Source: Macrostomum hystrix
Lineage: Eukaryota; Platyhelminthes; Macrostomidae
NCBI GenBank assembly: GCA_950097015.1
Contig: CATNEN010000011.1
Location: forward strand, 4,244,501-4,308,500
DNA: 64,000 nt
Direction: 5' to 3'
Shown here in pieces: positions 1-11,094 of this stretch. The stretch's first letter is position 1; every line of letters starts with the position of its first letter. Made by a program: the position numbers and the translations under genes. Under the pieces are notes generated by a model. That model did no database searches, had not been told where the DNA came from, and was given only the letters and a program-made list of their open reading frames with translations.

Positions 1-414
1 GTACATTTGCGAATACGTTCGTGCTATTGTCGGGATTTAATAAAAGGAAGAGTACCTTTGATATTTCTAACAGATTATTATAAGTCGGCATTAAAATTAA
101 TAATTATTATTATTGAGGTGCGCACGCCGATTGTGTGCTGATTTTTTTGTTCATTTTATGTTTGAGGCTGAACAATTCGACTTTAAAAAATGAAGGCGAT
201 AGAAAAACAGTAGCATGCATAAGATTAAGTTTAGGTGAATATAAAATATTTGAAATAAACAAATATTTGAAATAAACAAAGGCATTAAAACAAAAAATGC
301 AATATTGAAATTTAAAACGAAAATTAAAACGGTGTCTGAAATCACTTCGCTCCCGAAAGGAGTAGCTATTGTGTTTTTGTATTTTAACTATGGGCCCCAG
401 GGCAGTGGCTTTTT
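1..414. other. AT-rich non-coding stretch
   Basis: No convincing gene. The sequence is AT-rich with short direct duplications (an 18-19 bp string ending in AAATAAACAAA occurs twice around 243-280). Short open frames here have no recognisable domain. Confidence 0.5.
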
Positions 415-745
415 TTATCTTGCTTTAGGTATGCTTTCTATGAAGTCCACAAAACTTTCTGTTAATTCTGCGCTTTCCTGTGTCATTAAATACACAATTT
501 TGTCATCAGCTGTTAGGCTTTCGATATTTCGAACAGTACCTGCTACATTCTCAATGAATTTATTTCTAATTGGAACATAAACGGACCAATCGCATCTAAA
601 GAGAATATGAGTTTCGTTCTCTACCTCGACTCTACATTTTGGACATGTTCTGTTTTCATAGGCGATTTTCGGTCTTACAGTGCGCAATGTCTCACAGGCC
701 AGTTTGTGGTTTCCTAGACTAAATCAGGGAATTGTGCGCCTTTGT
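415..745 (-). pseudogene. LINE reverse-transcriptase C-terminal relic (zinc-binding tail)
   Basis: Read on the minus strand, this open frame ends in a Cys-x2-Cys ... Glu-x-Glu-x-His ... Cys arrangement preceded by a Gly-Asn-His-Lys-Leu-Ala string. That is the usual layout of the C-terminal tail of non-LTR retrotransposon ORF2 proteins. Upstream on the minus strand (plus coordinates above about 750) no RT domain can be followed, so this is a 5'-truncated and decayed copy. It is not the same LINE family as the elements at 1556, 3000 and 41590: the residues around the zinc site differ strongly. The family assignment is from the motif only. Confidence 0.55.
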
Positions 746-1328
746 TCTGGGTTAGAGATTATTAATTTGTAAGGTACTTTTCTCTGGAGAAATCTTTCTT
801 AAATTTGTAATAGAAGTGGCTGAGCTTGGCAGATTTTCCCATCCTCTGAGTCCAGTGTCTTCGGAACTCTGACTCAAAGTTCCCCGTGCGTTTTGATGGA
901 CTTCGTTTTTCTAGTCTGTTGACAATTCCGCATTACTTCACTATTCATTTTTCCCCAATGCCAACATCGCTGTATTCTGTATCTGCCACCAATTTCGCAA
1001 TGATGGAGTCTGGTCGGCTCCGAACTGAGGACCAGTATTGAAGGCTTCTTTTTTGAATACTATATAATAGTGGTAGTCTTCCTAATTCGGACCGAGCAAG
1101 AATGTAAGAACATAAGAACGAGATCAGTTTGTTGTGTTGTGCTCAGTTTTAATTTCAAGTCAAGCAGAAGGTTTTTATCTCGGTTAGTATAAACAAGCTT
1201 ATAGTCTGGTTAGTTTCAGCAAAAGTGTTACTCGACAAAAAGTGCAATACAGGCAATAATAGCGCTCTCCTAGAAATTTTTATTAATGTTTCTGAAAATT
1301 TTACGTAGCTTTTACCCGTTCTGATAGA
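746..1328. other. Intergenic DNA, nothing recognised
   Basis: AT-rich sequence without an open frame of note, RNA gene or tandem repeat that I can support. It may contain the eroded upstream part of the minus-strand LINE relic next to it. Confidence 0.4.
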
Positions 1329-1555
1329 GATTAAGTGGCGGGGTGGTCAACGCGTTTGCCTGAGCTCGATTCTGCCGCAAGGCTACATTCATTTGAGGCA
1401 CAGCTGCGGAGAGAAGGCTTTGGGGACTTGTTGTGCAATTTAGGGAGCCTTTGTGAAAAAACCTCCTAAGCACAGTGAAAGTTTACACAGCCTGAAGATG
1501 AGAAAGTCGGAGAAGATGTACACACCTGTGTGATCGTGTGCCTGTGTATCGCATC
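1329..1555 (+). repeat. tRNA-derived SINE, family A (copy 1)
   Basis: The first about 60 bases resemble a tRNA-like head (a GGTGGTCAACGCGTTTGCC box-A-like string followed by a GAGCTCGATTC box-B-like string). The body shares long matches with the copies at 50610-50995 and 52285-52500, notably the CACAGTGAAAG...ACAC, GATGAGAAAGTC and GATGTACACACCTGTGTG blocks. The copy stops where the minus-strand LINE tail begins, so the LINE insertion or its target lies at the SINE 3' end. Confidence 0.6.
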
Positions 1556-2200
1556 TACACTTGACTTACTTTGACTTAGCGGCAGGGAGCCTCCATGACG
1601 GACGCAGCGAGGAGGCGGCAGATGCCGCCCATATCGCTAACCCCTAGCAGCCAGACGGCCTCCAGCGAGGCGGTGCCGCTCAGGGTGGTCCATCGGTCGA
1701 ATCCGCCACGCGATCTTCCTCGCCATAGGCTGGGAAGAACTCAGCTCGGCCGGTGTCCCGGAGGAAGTGGGCGAGCTGTGGAATGTTTTCGGGCGAGCAG
1801 GCTTCGACAAGGGTCGGCGCCGGCCCGAGATGCTTTAGCCTAGCCCGGGTGAAGGCCGGGCAGTGGCAGATAAAGTGCTCGGCGTTTTCACGTCCGGAGC
1901 AGCAGAAGGGACACATTTCCTCAGGCACGTGGCCTTGGAGGTAGCGGTGTCTGGTGAAGCAGCCATGTCCCGAGAGGGCCATGGTGACTACTCTCAGGTC
2001 TCTCCGATTTAGCCTAAGCAAGGCTTTACGCAGATTACTAGAGGGGGTTGGCACTGCAGCCCTGGACTGGCGACAGTTCAGGGTGCTAGACCACCTCCTC
2101 CGGTGTTGGGTCTCCATCCAGCGGTTGATGCTGGAGTTGACCACAGAGGCGGGGATCGGGGCCTCCGGGCCCGGGCCCATCAGGGAGCTGGCTGCGCCAG
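1556..2200 (-). mobile_element. 5'-truncated LINE copy (RT C-terminus plus 3' UTR)
   Basis: On the minus strand, 1680-2180 encodes a protein tail closely similar to the C-terminal 170 residues of the full-length LINE at 3000-9075, including the Cys-x2-Cys, Glu-x2-Glu-His and Cys-x-Cys zinc-type positions. The stop codon at 1680-1682 is followed by a short 3' UTR that matches the other copies (GGGGTTAGCGATATGGGCGG) and ends in a GCTAAGTCAAAGTAAGTCAAG-type tail at about 1556-1585. It is a typical 5'-truncated product of target-primed reverse transcription. It is more similar to the third copy at 41590 than to the full-length one, so at least two subfamilies are present. Confidence 0.85.
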
Positions 2201-2985
2201 CCTGGCATCTTCACAACGGAGTACAATCGAAAGAGCACAGCCGGTATAGCGCGGACATAGAGCGTCAGTAATTTGACACGAGTCTTCAATTTGCCGCGCA
2301 GAGAGCTCGGTAGCATGGCAGCAGCGATAGCGCAACTCTTTCCATCAGTCGCTTACAATACCTTGGTGATCAAACACATCCGCTTGAAGAAATGCGCTCT
2401 GTGCTGAAGTCTCTTCTTCGAGCAACTCTTTAATGCAGGGGCGCAAGAATGTGAGCTGAAGCGTGCCTTCAACTGGCCTGCCGGTCCAATTGTTCACCTC
2501 CTAACAATACCCTCCTAACATACATCTGTCGTACGGTCGTCAAATGTGACATCAGGCTGATCCAGCACAGCCATGAAGCCAAAGTCTGAATGACAGCCAC
2601 CATAAAAGTAGTTGATAAAGAAGCGTCGGTTATGGACCTCCCGAACATGTCCTTCGATGGCGAAAAAGTTAGTTATTCGAGACTGCAGGTTTGTCACGGG
2701 CCAGCTCTCCACTAGCCTCTCCTTGGCGAACCAGTTTAGCTTGGTAACATAATGTTCCAACGAGCCTTCGAGCGTACATCGAACACAAGCCTCACAACGA
2801 TTGTTGTATTCTTGTACAACTGTACAATGAGCTGCTTGTACAGCAGACCAGAAATCAGGCTTTGAATGTCGTCAAGAAGGCTTGAACGGAAGGCAGTCGG
2901 CAGAAGTCTGGCATCAGGGTGAATGGGCTGCACAATGTAATTAGCGCCTTCTGTGCTCTGCGTCATCAGGTCCCATACGCGACGT
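2201..2985 (-). pseudogene. Unidentified host-gene relic with intron remnants
   Basis: Minus-strand frames between about 2985 and 2335 read like a conserved globular protein rather than a transposon: one piece runs 2960-2738, a second 2771-2515, a third about 2480-2345. The first and second are joined only if one base is restored near 2750, so a frameshift is present. The second to third transition contains several GT...AG choices (for example from 2521 or 2531), and the third piece ends at a GTAAGC donor near 2347. I do not recognise the family. A Tyr-Gly-Gly-Cys ... Asp-x-Gly-Phe ... Leu-Asp-Gln-Pro string near 2580-2610 is the most distinctive feature. The 5' UTR of the full-length LINE lies directly beyond it at about 3000. 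Confidence 0.35.
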
Positions 2986-3284
2986 CCACTGCTGCTCGCA
3001 CCGGCGGGACACAGCGCCTGTGAGGTATGAGTCAGTCCAGGCCCACGGGCTAAGGTCTGCGATGCCTCACATCTGCAGTCGCTTTTTGAGCAGGCCTGGC
3101 AGGAAGGAGCCCTGTACCTTCGGGTGCAGGAATCCCTCCACGCTGTCCCGTCAGCTGACCCATGGGTACACGTCCCGCGAGTGTTCAAGGCTGACCCTAG
3201 GGCAGCCGGACAGAACGGGCAACAGCGCTGGATGACCCATCCAGGGCCTCCGGCCAAACTGGGTACCTCTAGCCCTGGCTGGAG

Positions 3285-3625
3285 GGAAAGGTGTCACCCT
3301 TTGACCTTAACAGGGTATGCGGCCAGTCCGCAGCGTTCGTGCACCTGTGCGTGATCAGGTACCTATGGCTACGGCTCTGAGGGAAAGGTGTCACCCTTTG
3401 ACCTTAACAGGGTATGCGGCCAGTCCGCAGCGTTCGTGCACCTGTGCGTGATCAGGTACCTCTGGCTACGGCTCTGAGGGACAGGTGTCACCCTTTGACC
3501 CTAACAGGGTATGCGGCCAGTCCGCAGCGTTCGTGCACCTGTGCGTGATCAGGTACCTCTGGCTACGGCTCTGAGGGTAAGGTGTCACCCTTTGACCTCA
3601 ACAGGGTATGCGGCCAGTCTGCGGG
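3285..3625 (+). repeat. 97-bp tandem monomers in the LINE 5' UTR
   Basis: The string GTGTCACCCTTTGACC begins at 3291, 3388, 3485 and 3582, an exact 97-base period. Three complete units and the first about 45 bases of a fourth are present with only a few differences. The array ends about 130 bp before ORF1. Tandem 5' UTR monomers act as promoters in some LINEs (mouse L1 is the known example); that they do so here is inference. Confidence 0.9.
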
Positions 3626-3758
3626 CCTGGCACTGCTTTAGGTGTCCTCTTATGCCTAAGGTCTCACCGCGCTGAGGGGCTGAAAGGTCCGGGGAGTCTA
3701 TCCGGCCATTAGCGGTTTTTATTATTATTATTTTTTCTTTCTCTCTTTCCAGCGACCT

Positions 3759-5177
3759 ATGGAGTCCCACTATAGCTCCAGCACGTCCCAGGACCCTGCT
3801 GAAACGCTGACCCCGGCCGGCGACGCAGATCCTCAGGACCAGCGCCAGGGCGACACCGGTTCCACCGGCGCCCAAAATCCATCCTGCTCCTCCGCCACTC
3901 AGGAAAACACCAGAGCGGCTGGATCAAAGAGCAAACGCTCCCCTTCCACGCAAGCCCGCAGCTTCGCCCGCCTCCAGGAATTTCGGCGGCGAAAACAGGA
4001 AGCACGGTTGGCTGCGAAATCTGCGCCAACCACCGCCTCCGAGGAGGGGGCCGGAAACTCTGCGAACATCGCGGAGGAACCGGCACCCAACAAGGAGGCG
4101 GACTCCTCGCGCCGTCCGAGAAACCCGGAAGCGCGGAAAAGTGCCGCCCAGGCCTCTGGGGAGTCCGGTTCCTCTCGCGGCGGAACCTCTCACAGTCATC
4201 CGGAAACTCCGACGACTGCTGGGGGGCCCGTTGCGGGAGGCGCCGGCCAAACCACAAGGCCAAAGCGCACTTACGCTGCTATGGCAAAGAGGCAGCCGGC
4301 CTTGGTTATCCGAGGCCAGGAGACGCCCCTCTCAACAGCGCAACTCGACCAGATCTGGCGCAGATTGGACTCCCATCTGGTCAAACTGGCACTGAGCGGC
4401 ACTGTACTGCACGTCCTGAAGACCGACATCCAGGACCAAGCCCTCATTGTCCAGCCTGCTGACAACCAGTCCGGACAGCAACTCCTCGAGATGCTGAAAT
4501 CCTTCGACTGGGGCACGGAAATGGGCAACCTGTTTATCTACAGGGAGGACGAGCGCCCCCAGACACACCGTCATCGTGTTTGGATCCCAGCTCGCAGCGC
4601 CATCACCAACGCCGGAGAACTGCGCCGCCTGCTGTTGGCAATCCACCCGGATCTGCCAGCAAACGGTGTCGTGGTTCATGAAACCATCACCAGACCTGGT
4701 GGAGACGGTTTCACGGCCATCCTAGGATTGTCGGACAGCTGGATGCTCCGCTGCCCAGACATGTCCTACATCAGTGCAGGCCTCACTCGAATGCAGATTT
4801 TCAGCTTCGAGTCCGACGCCACTCGCCCGCCGCCCCCGGAAAAGCGGAAACGGACGAACCAGAGCTCTGCCGGGCCCCTGCGCCCTGGAACACAGACTCC
4901 TGATCGTCACGACCACTCCGAGGATGCGGACCCTATCAGGGGCAAAGCCGCGCGAGCCGCAACGACAGGCGGACGTGGTAAGGGCCGGAAACCCGCCCGC
5001 AACACCATCCGTACTGGCCTGACTCAGCGAGCCAGACAGCTGTCGGACCCCAACAGTGGACGCCACCGCAGCACCACCCGGCCCAATGTTTCATCGGAAC
5101 CCCCGGCGGAAAACCGGGCTGAGGATACGGACGCCGCTGTTGCGGCAGCCCCGGCCTCAGCTCTGGATCCGATTTAG
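3759..5177 (+). CDS. LINE ORF1 protein (RNA-binding/chaperone candidate)
   Basis: A 472-codon frame from ATG 3759 to TAG 5177. The N-terminal about 170 residues are low-complexity (Ser/Ala/Arg/Glu/Pro-rich, basic patches). A compact central part (about residues 175-350) contains Trp-Arg-Arg-Leu and Asp-Trp-Gly-Thr-Glu strings and resembles the folded nucleic-acid-binding region of some LINE ORF1 proteins. The C-terminus is Arg/Lys-rich. No CCHC knuckle is visible, unlike many I-clade ORF1 proteins. ORF1 proteins of LINEs bind the element RNA; here this follows from position and basic composition. ORF2 is read from the -1 frame relative to ORF1, and that frame is open across the ORF1 stop. Confidence 0.75.
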   Translation: MESHYSSSTSQDPAETLTPAGDADPQDQRQGDTGSTGAQNPSCSSATQENTRAAGSKSKRSPSTQARSFARLQEFRRRKQEARLAAKSAPTTASEEGAGNSANIAEEPAPNKEADSSRRPRNPEARKSAAQASGESGSSRGGTSHSHPETPTTAGGPVAGGAGQTTRPKRTYAAMAKRQPALVIRGQETPLSTAQLDQIWRRLDSHLVKLALSGTVLHVLKTDIQDQALIVQPADNQSGQQLLEMLKSFDWGTEMGNLFIYREDERPQTHRHRVWIPARSAITNAGELRRLLLAIHPDLPANGVVVHETITRPGGDGFTAILGLSDSWMLRCPDMSYISAGLTRMQIFSFESDATRPPPPEKRKRTNQSSAGPLRPGTQTPDRHDHSEDADPIRGKAARAATTGGRGKGRKPARNTIRTGLTQRARQLSDPNSGRHRSTTRPNVSSEPPAENRAEDTDAAVAAAPASALDPI

Positions 5178-5199
5178 GAGGAACCGATGGAGCTCGGGC

Positions 5200-8100
5200 A
5201 AAACACCGGCGAGGACGAGGAATCGCTCCTGAACAGCTCGCCGTAGGCCAGCAGATAGCCGCACGGACCGCCCCTCCTGGGGTGAGCTTCCTGCAGCTGA
5301 ACCTGCACCACTGCATCGCGGCCTCGACCAACCTGGCGCGTGTGGTGGACTTCGAAAAACCGGGCATCATCCTCCTCCAAGAGCCCTGGACGAAGAAAGG
5401 TAAGATTCCGAACATTCCTGCAGGTTTTGACTGTTTTTTCATGCCCCAAAACCCCAGGGCTGCTGTGTTCGCGACTACCGATCTCAAAGCTTGGTATAGA
5501 CCTGACCTCTCTGACAAAGACCTCTGTGTCATCCAAACCAACCACATTCTCTTGAACCGCACCGTCATCATCGCCTCTATCTACATTCCTGGTGACGGTC
5601 CTGCGGTTCCGCCCAGTCTCACTTCCCTCGTGGACTACTGCTCAGACCGCGACTTTAAGCTGCTGGTGGCAGGCGACATTAATGCCCACCACACAGTGGC
5701 AGTGTTACTTCAAACTGCAGAGGCGAGGATCTCCTTGCCTACATCTGCACCACCAATATTGAGTTCTGCAACTCGGGTGGCACACCCACCTTTGACAATG
5801 GGCGATGGACGGAGGTCCTTGACGCCACCCTCGCCTCTCAGGGCCTGATCCCTCTGATCAGGAACTGGCAGGTGTGGGACGAAGAGGAATCTCTGTCTGA
5901 CCATCGCTTCATTCGTTTCCGGTTGCAAAACTCCTACTCCAAGCCTGGTATTCTGTGGAAAAGGAACGCCCGGAATACTGACTGGACGGCCTTTGCGGAA
6001 TCCGTGAAGCGCCAGACCAACCAGTTAGAATCCGTTGTTCCTGCCACCTGTCAAGAAGTGGACGATCTGGCTGATCTACTCAGCATGACCATCTTGACAG
6101 CTCATGAAACCTCTTGCCCCCTTAAAGCCTACAAAGGCAAAAAATCCGCTCCCTGGTGGAACCCAGCGCTTGGAACCCTCCGGCGCAAGGCCAAATCCCT
6201 CCAGCGGATTGCGCGGAAAAGCAAGGACCCAGCTGACCTGACCGCCTACCAGAATGCGATTCGTGACTTTAAGCGTGACACCAGGAAAGCGAAGTCCGAA
6301 AAGTGGCGCCAATACTGCTCCGAGCTGGAGGGCGCCCGCCCAACTTCTCGCGTTGTAAAAGCGCTCACTCTTGACAAAATGTCGAAGCTCTCAGTGATCA
6401 AAAGACCGGACGGCCGGCTTGCTGAGAATCCTGGCGAATCGCTGGACATCATGCTCGCCAGCGCTTTCCCCCAGACTGCGCCGCTTCAGGACCCGCCGGA
6501 CCACACTCCGGGTGGACACATTCTTGCGACAACTATTATCACTAGAGAACGGACAGCTCGCGCTGCTAATTCCTTCTCGCCTTTTAAGTCGCCTGGACCT
6601 GACAACATGTACCCCGCCTTCCTTCACGAAGCGGTGAAAAATGACAGGTTCCTCGGCCTCCTTTGCAACCTGTTCAAGGCCTGTATCACCCTCGGGTACG
6701 TACCCAGGTCTTGGCAGGAAGCCACTATCGTCTTCATCCCCAAAACCTGGGAAGGGAGACTACCACTCCGCCAAAGCCTTCCGCCCCATCAGCTTAACAT
6801 CTTTCTTTCTTAAGCTGCTTGAAAGGCTTGTTCTTTGGCGCCTCCTTCACGTTGAGCTGAGGAACTCCCCGCTCTCCGCCAACCAGCACGCTTTTCGATC
6901 CGGACGTTCCATCGAAAGTGCTCTGCATGCCATTGTCGACAAGCTGGAGCGCGCCGTGCTTGGCACCGGTTTTGCTCTCTCGCTTTTCCTCGACATTGAT
7001 GGTGCCTTCGACAATGTGCTTTTCGGAGCCTTTAGGCGAGCCCTGGAACGCCGGGCTACGCACGAGCACCTCACCCGCTGGATCATGTATATGACCTCTC
7101 ACCGAACTGCCACCTCGCACCTGCTTGGCCACTCCCGTTCTGTGAATGTCCAGAAGGGAGGCCCGCAGGGTGGCGTTCTCAGTCCGATCCTTTGGAACCT
7201 TGTCATGGACGAGCTGCTCTGCAGCCCTGACCCGGACCCGGTCCAAAAAATCGGCTATGCTGACGACGTCACCGCCACCGTGGCCGGACCGTCTCCCCCG
7301 GTCCTTAGAGACCTTTTGCAAGCTTTCATCCACCGTGCCGAGCGCTGGGCCCATAGCTGCGGCCTCAAACTCTATGAGTCCAAGACCGTCGCCATTATGT
7401 TCACCAGCAAACGGAACTGGAGGATTGAGCTTCTCCTTCTCTATGACAAACCCATCGCCATGGAGAAGCAAACCAGATGCTTAGGTGTCATCCTCGACCA
7501 CAGGTTGAGCTGGACACCTCACGTCAAATTCAAAACCCGTAAAGCTCTTGCGACGCTCGCGCAGATCCGCAGAGCCTTCGGCGCCACCTGGGGCCTCACC
7601 CCCCGCCGTCTCTGGTGGATTTACACTACCATTGTAAGACCGGCCATCTCTTTTGCCGGCTTCATCTGGAATAGTGCCCTGGAGACCAAAGGGGTTCTGG
7701 AGGCCCTAAACAAGGTGCAGGGCCGTGCTTGTCGAGCCATCATGAGTGCGGCACCCTCCAGTCCCTTCGCTGGCATGAATGCCTTCCTGGACCTTCCCCC
7801 TTTAGATCTTTTTATCAAGGGGGAAGCGATGAAGACGGCTCGTCCTCTTCTGGACGCGGGCATCTCCATCCGGAAGCAACTTGCCTTCAGCAAGCGGAAC
7901 CTCCAGCCCCATGGCGACCTCAGCCTACGGGACCTGGACGCAGCAGGAGGTCTCAAAATTCTCTCCGACGGAATCCCGTCAACGCTGTGCCCACCGCAAA
8001 AATTCAAAACCAGCATTCCGCCTCGCCAGGAAGTACGTGACCACGGCCAACCCCGTGAAATTCACTGCTTCACCGACGGATCGCAAATCAACTCAGTCTC

Positions 8101-8983
8101 TGGTTTCGGCTACTGCATTATGTCCGGAGGGAAAACTGTGGCGACCTTCTCCCAGCACACCGGCATAAACTCTACCGTTTTCCAGAACGAAGTTCTCGCC
8201 ATCAGCTCCTGCGCCCTGGAGCTGATCAACCAAAACGTCCACGGAGCAGAAATCTTCCTCCACTCGGACAGCCAGGCGGCGATCCATGCCCTTGGACGCA
8301 CGCACACCTGCTCGCGCACAGTCCTCGACTGCGTCGCGCAACTCAACTGCTTAGGGACCCACAACAAGGTGTCCCTAAGGTGGATTCCAGGGCACTCTGG
8401 CCACCCCGGTAACGAATTGGCCGACAGCCTCGCCAAGGCCGGTTCGACGGGTTCGCTTTTTGGCCCCGTGCCTGCGGTCTCCACCCCTACCGCCGTCGTC
8501 AACACTCGGATTAACCAGTGGGTGACCTCAAAGCACAAGGACAGATGGATCAATACCGCCGATTGTCGGCAGTCTCGCGCTGCTGTCCCTTGTCCCTCCA
8601 CTGCCCTTCGCAAAGCCTTGCTTGGACTGAACCGCAAGGACATCAGGGCAGTTACCATGGCCCTCTCTGGCCATGGCTGTTTCGCCAGGCACCGCTTTCT
8701 GCAAGGCAAAATCCGCAGTGAGGAATGCCCCTTCTGCCTCTCCTATGTTGAGGATGCAGAGCATTTTATTTGCGACTGCCCCGCCTTCACTCAGGACAGG
8801 CTCACCTATCTCGGCCCAAACCCGGATCTCCCCGACGTTTTCAGGCCTGAGAACATCTGCCAGCTTGTCCGATACCTGAGGGCCACCGGGCGAGCAACCC
8901 TCCACCTCCTGGACTCTCCGGAGGAGGACCGCGCTGCGGACGCCGGCACCACCGGATCCCCCTGCGCGACACCGCAGCTTTAG
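5200..8983 (+). pseudogene. LINE ORF2 (endonuclease, reverse transcriptase, RNase H), two frameshifts
   Basis: Three frames must be followed. Frame one (about 5200-5700) holds the N-terminal endonuclease: an Asn-Leu-His-His start, a Gln-Glu-Pro-Trp motif and Gly-Asp-Ile-Asn-Ala-His. Frame two (about 5700-6745) holds the endonuclease end (Ser-Asp-His at about 5898) and the RT fingers. Frame three (about 6745-8983) holds the RT palm with the Tyr-Ala-Asp-Asp box near 7255, an RNase H (Thr-Asp-Gly-Ser near 8070, His-Ser-Asp-Ser near 8265, a Gly-His-Ser-Gly string near 8395) and a terminal Cys/His motif (8728-8782). The first lesion lies near 5695-5705; the second looks like one extra A in CCCAAAACC near 6743. 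No in-frame ATG precedes the endonuclease, so ORF2 initiation by re-initiation or frameshift is implied. Confidence 0.88.
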
Positions 8984-9075
8984 TTGCCCGTGGTCGCCAG
9001 GGGCTAGCGGAATGGGCGGCAACGCCTCCCCGCTGCATCCGGAAGATGCCCCCTGCAGCTAAGTCAAGTAAAGAC

Positions 9076-10372
9076 GTCCACTGCCGCTTTTGAAACTCAA
9101 AACTAGATGCTCGAGAGATGTCAGGCCTACTGGCATCAGGACGCTCTCGGCGCAACCAGCTGAGCGCAGACGGTATCGTGGACATAAGCCGGCAGTCAGT
9201 TCACACTTCAGCCCGTCATCAGAGAGTGATAGAACCGCGGCAGATTCAGTTGATGACATTGCGGTGGCTAGTGCGCAGCTACGCTTTTCCACTCTTAGCA
9301 GCGACATTGTAACAGGACAGAGCGGGTAGAATGAGTATCGCCTGAGCATGATTCTTGTCTTCGAGAAATTCAGTGGTGCACCTGGGTGGAGTAAGAATAA
9401 ATAAGTTAAAATGGAGACTGAACATTTGCGGAAACCTGCCATTACTAAGAATTTTTCTCTGTGATGGTTTCTTTTTCTTACGTATTTGTCAGAAGGCTTT
9501 CACATTTTATCCTAAATTTAGAGAAACACATCGTTTCATTTTTTGTTCATAACTTTCACTACTAAAACTTGTACCGCAGAACCTAATGGCTGGTCAAATT
9601 TGGATTATGGAACCAGCGCAACTGGCATGACAATTCAGGCAAGAATAGCGAAAGTTGGGAAATGCTTTTTACTTACCTTTTAACGCTATATTTGGAATTT
9701 TCGGCTTAAATTCGGGATTTGTGATTGCTTCCTAGTAATTGCGCCGCTTATAAGATAACTTCTTTGTTTAAAATGACTTTATCGACACTGGCCCGTTTAG
9801 TGAAAGTCAGAAAGTTACTTGTTGACACAAAAGAATGCACGAAGCTGCAAGCGAAGATACAGAGCAACTGTCCCTGGCTGTAGAATGTTGGGATCATATC
9901 GATACTTTTTTCAACTTTATAGAGAAAACTAAGCAAGCTTTAAGAAACCCTTTAGAGAATGCCCAGCCCTATTATTCTATCTTCATCGTTCAAAAAATCA
10001 AACATTCATACTACTTTGAATTTATCCTGCTTGCTTTACAACTACTGTATGGCTGGTTTAAAGTGACAGTAAATAGGCTGTTTATTTATTTAATTTGTGA
10101 AATAAGTGAAATAATAAAACGCGCACGCCATCTACGGGTGCTGATTTTTTCTTTTATAAATTTTCTGACAATAGTTTACGCGACAAAAAACATTAAAAAA
10201 GCGAAGTTTTGTAATAATCAACTATTGAGCTGGGAAGAGAAAAGCTAAGGTGTTAAAAATAAGAGCAGCAAAAGCACAAGGGACACCATGAATAAAAAAA
10301 TGAATGCATATCGTTAAATTTTAATAGCTTTAGGGCAGCTGTTCCCTTATTTTAGAGATTTCTATGATGTAC
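9076..10372. other. Intergenic DNA with one weak coding candidate
   Basis: Mostly AT-rich without recognised genes. Around 9772-9960 two overlapping frames (9772-9885 and 9835-9960) have a helix-rich look, with a Lys/Gln-rich first part and a Trp-Asp-His-Ile ... Phe-Ile-Glu-Lys second part. They might be the remains of a coiled-coil exon like those of the RING/B-box genes further along. The shared intron-edge motif of that family is not visible, so I do not call a gene. Confidence 0.35.
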
Positions 10373-10376
10373 ATAG

Positions 10377-11090
10377 TGTGACGTTGTCACTTTGCATAGA
10401 AAGTCCATTTGCCTCCGTTCCCTGCGTTTTCGCCGTTGATGAGACCCAGTGAGTCGTACTGCGACTCTTCCCGGTCATTATGGCCAAGGTGGTGCCGTAA
10501 CTCGCTCAGTGTCTCCTTGCATATCTATATGTATATACTCGTATATTGCTGATTTCACGCCTTTACGTTTCTAGCAGTTGAGTTACTATATTGTTACTGT
10601 CAGTAGACGTCGACGTACATCATGCTGCCCCTAAGATGTTTTCTCAATTTTATCAATGTTATTCTCCCTCAGCCAATGAGCGTGCGAGCTCTCTGTTTGC
10701 TCAATTTATCGATCACCCTCGTTTTCCGTCGGCATAGCCTATTTAACTAGGCCCCCTGAGCCCGCCCGCGCTCCGCCGCGCCTCCTCACCTCCGCACCGC
10801 CTCCCCTCCGCGCTGCCTTTCCACTGTCCTGCCGTTCCGTTCAGTTTTGTGCCGTTCTGTTTCCAGTGCTGTTCTATTCCTATTTTTGGGGTGCCCCGCC
10901 GTGCCACCTGGTCTTTACTTGCCTCACCATCAGCACTACTTAGTTTGTTCGTCGGTTGTCAGAGCTCGTGCACCTGCCTTTATTATTCCCGAATTTTCGT
11001 GCGCCCCAGTGAATCAAATAAATAGTCAAGTGCTACCGCTACACTATATTGGATAACTTAGGATTCGTTATTCGCCTTAATAACGTCACA
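10377..11090 (+). mobile_element. Solo LTR of an LTR retrotransposon
   Basis: A 714-bp unit begins TGTGACGTTGTCAC and ends AACGTCACA. The ends are inverted repeats of each other (TGTGACGT/ACGTCACA) and follow the TG...CA rule. It is flanked by the same four bases, ATAG, at 10373-10376 and 11091-11094, the expected target duplication. Inside are a TATTTAA box at 10740-10746 followed by a C-rich stretch, and an AATAAA signal at 11017-11022, so transcription would run along the plus strand. No gag or pol is attached. It does not match the LTRs of the gypsy or Pao elements in this window. Confidence 0.85.
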
Positions 11091-11094
11091 ATAG

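Larger units (their letters stand above)
3000..9075 (+). mobile_element. Full-length LINE (I/R1-like, with RNase H), inactive copy
   Basis: The element has a 5' UTR with tandem 97-bp monomers (3285-3625), ORF1 (3759-5177), ORF2 (about 5200-8983), a short 3' UTR and an AAGTCAAGTAAAG-type tail near 9060-9075. ORF2 carries an AP-endonuclease, a reverse transcriptase with a YADD box and a C-terminal RNase H, a domain order typical of I/R1/LOA-type non-LTR elements. Two frameshifts break ORF2, so the copy is probably dead. The 5' boundary is uncertain (between about 2985 and 3030) because no target-site duplication could be fixed. Two 5'-truncated relatives lie at 1556 and 41590. Confidence 0.88.
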
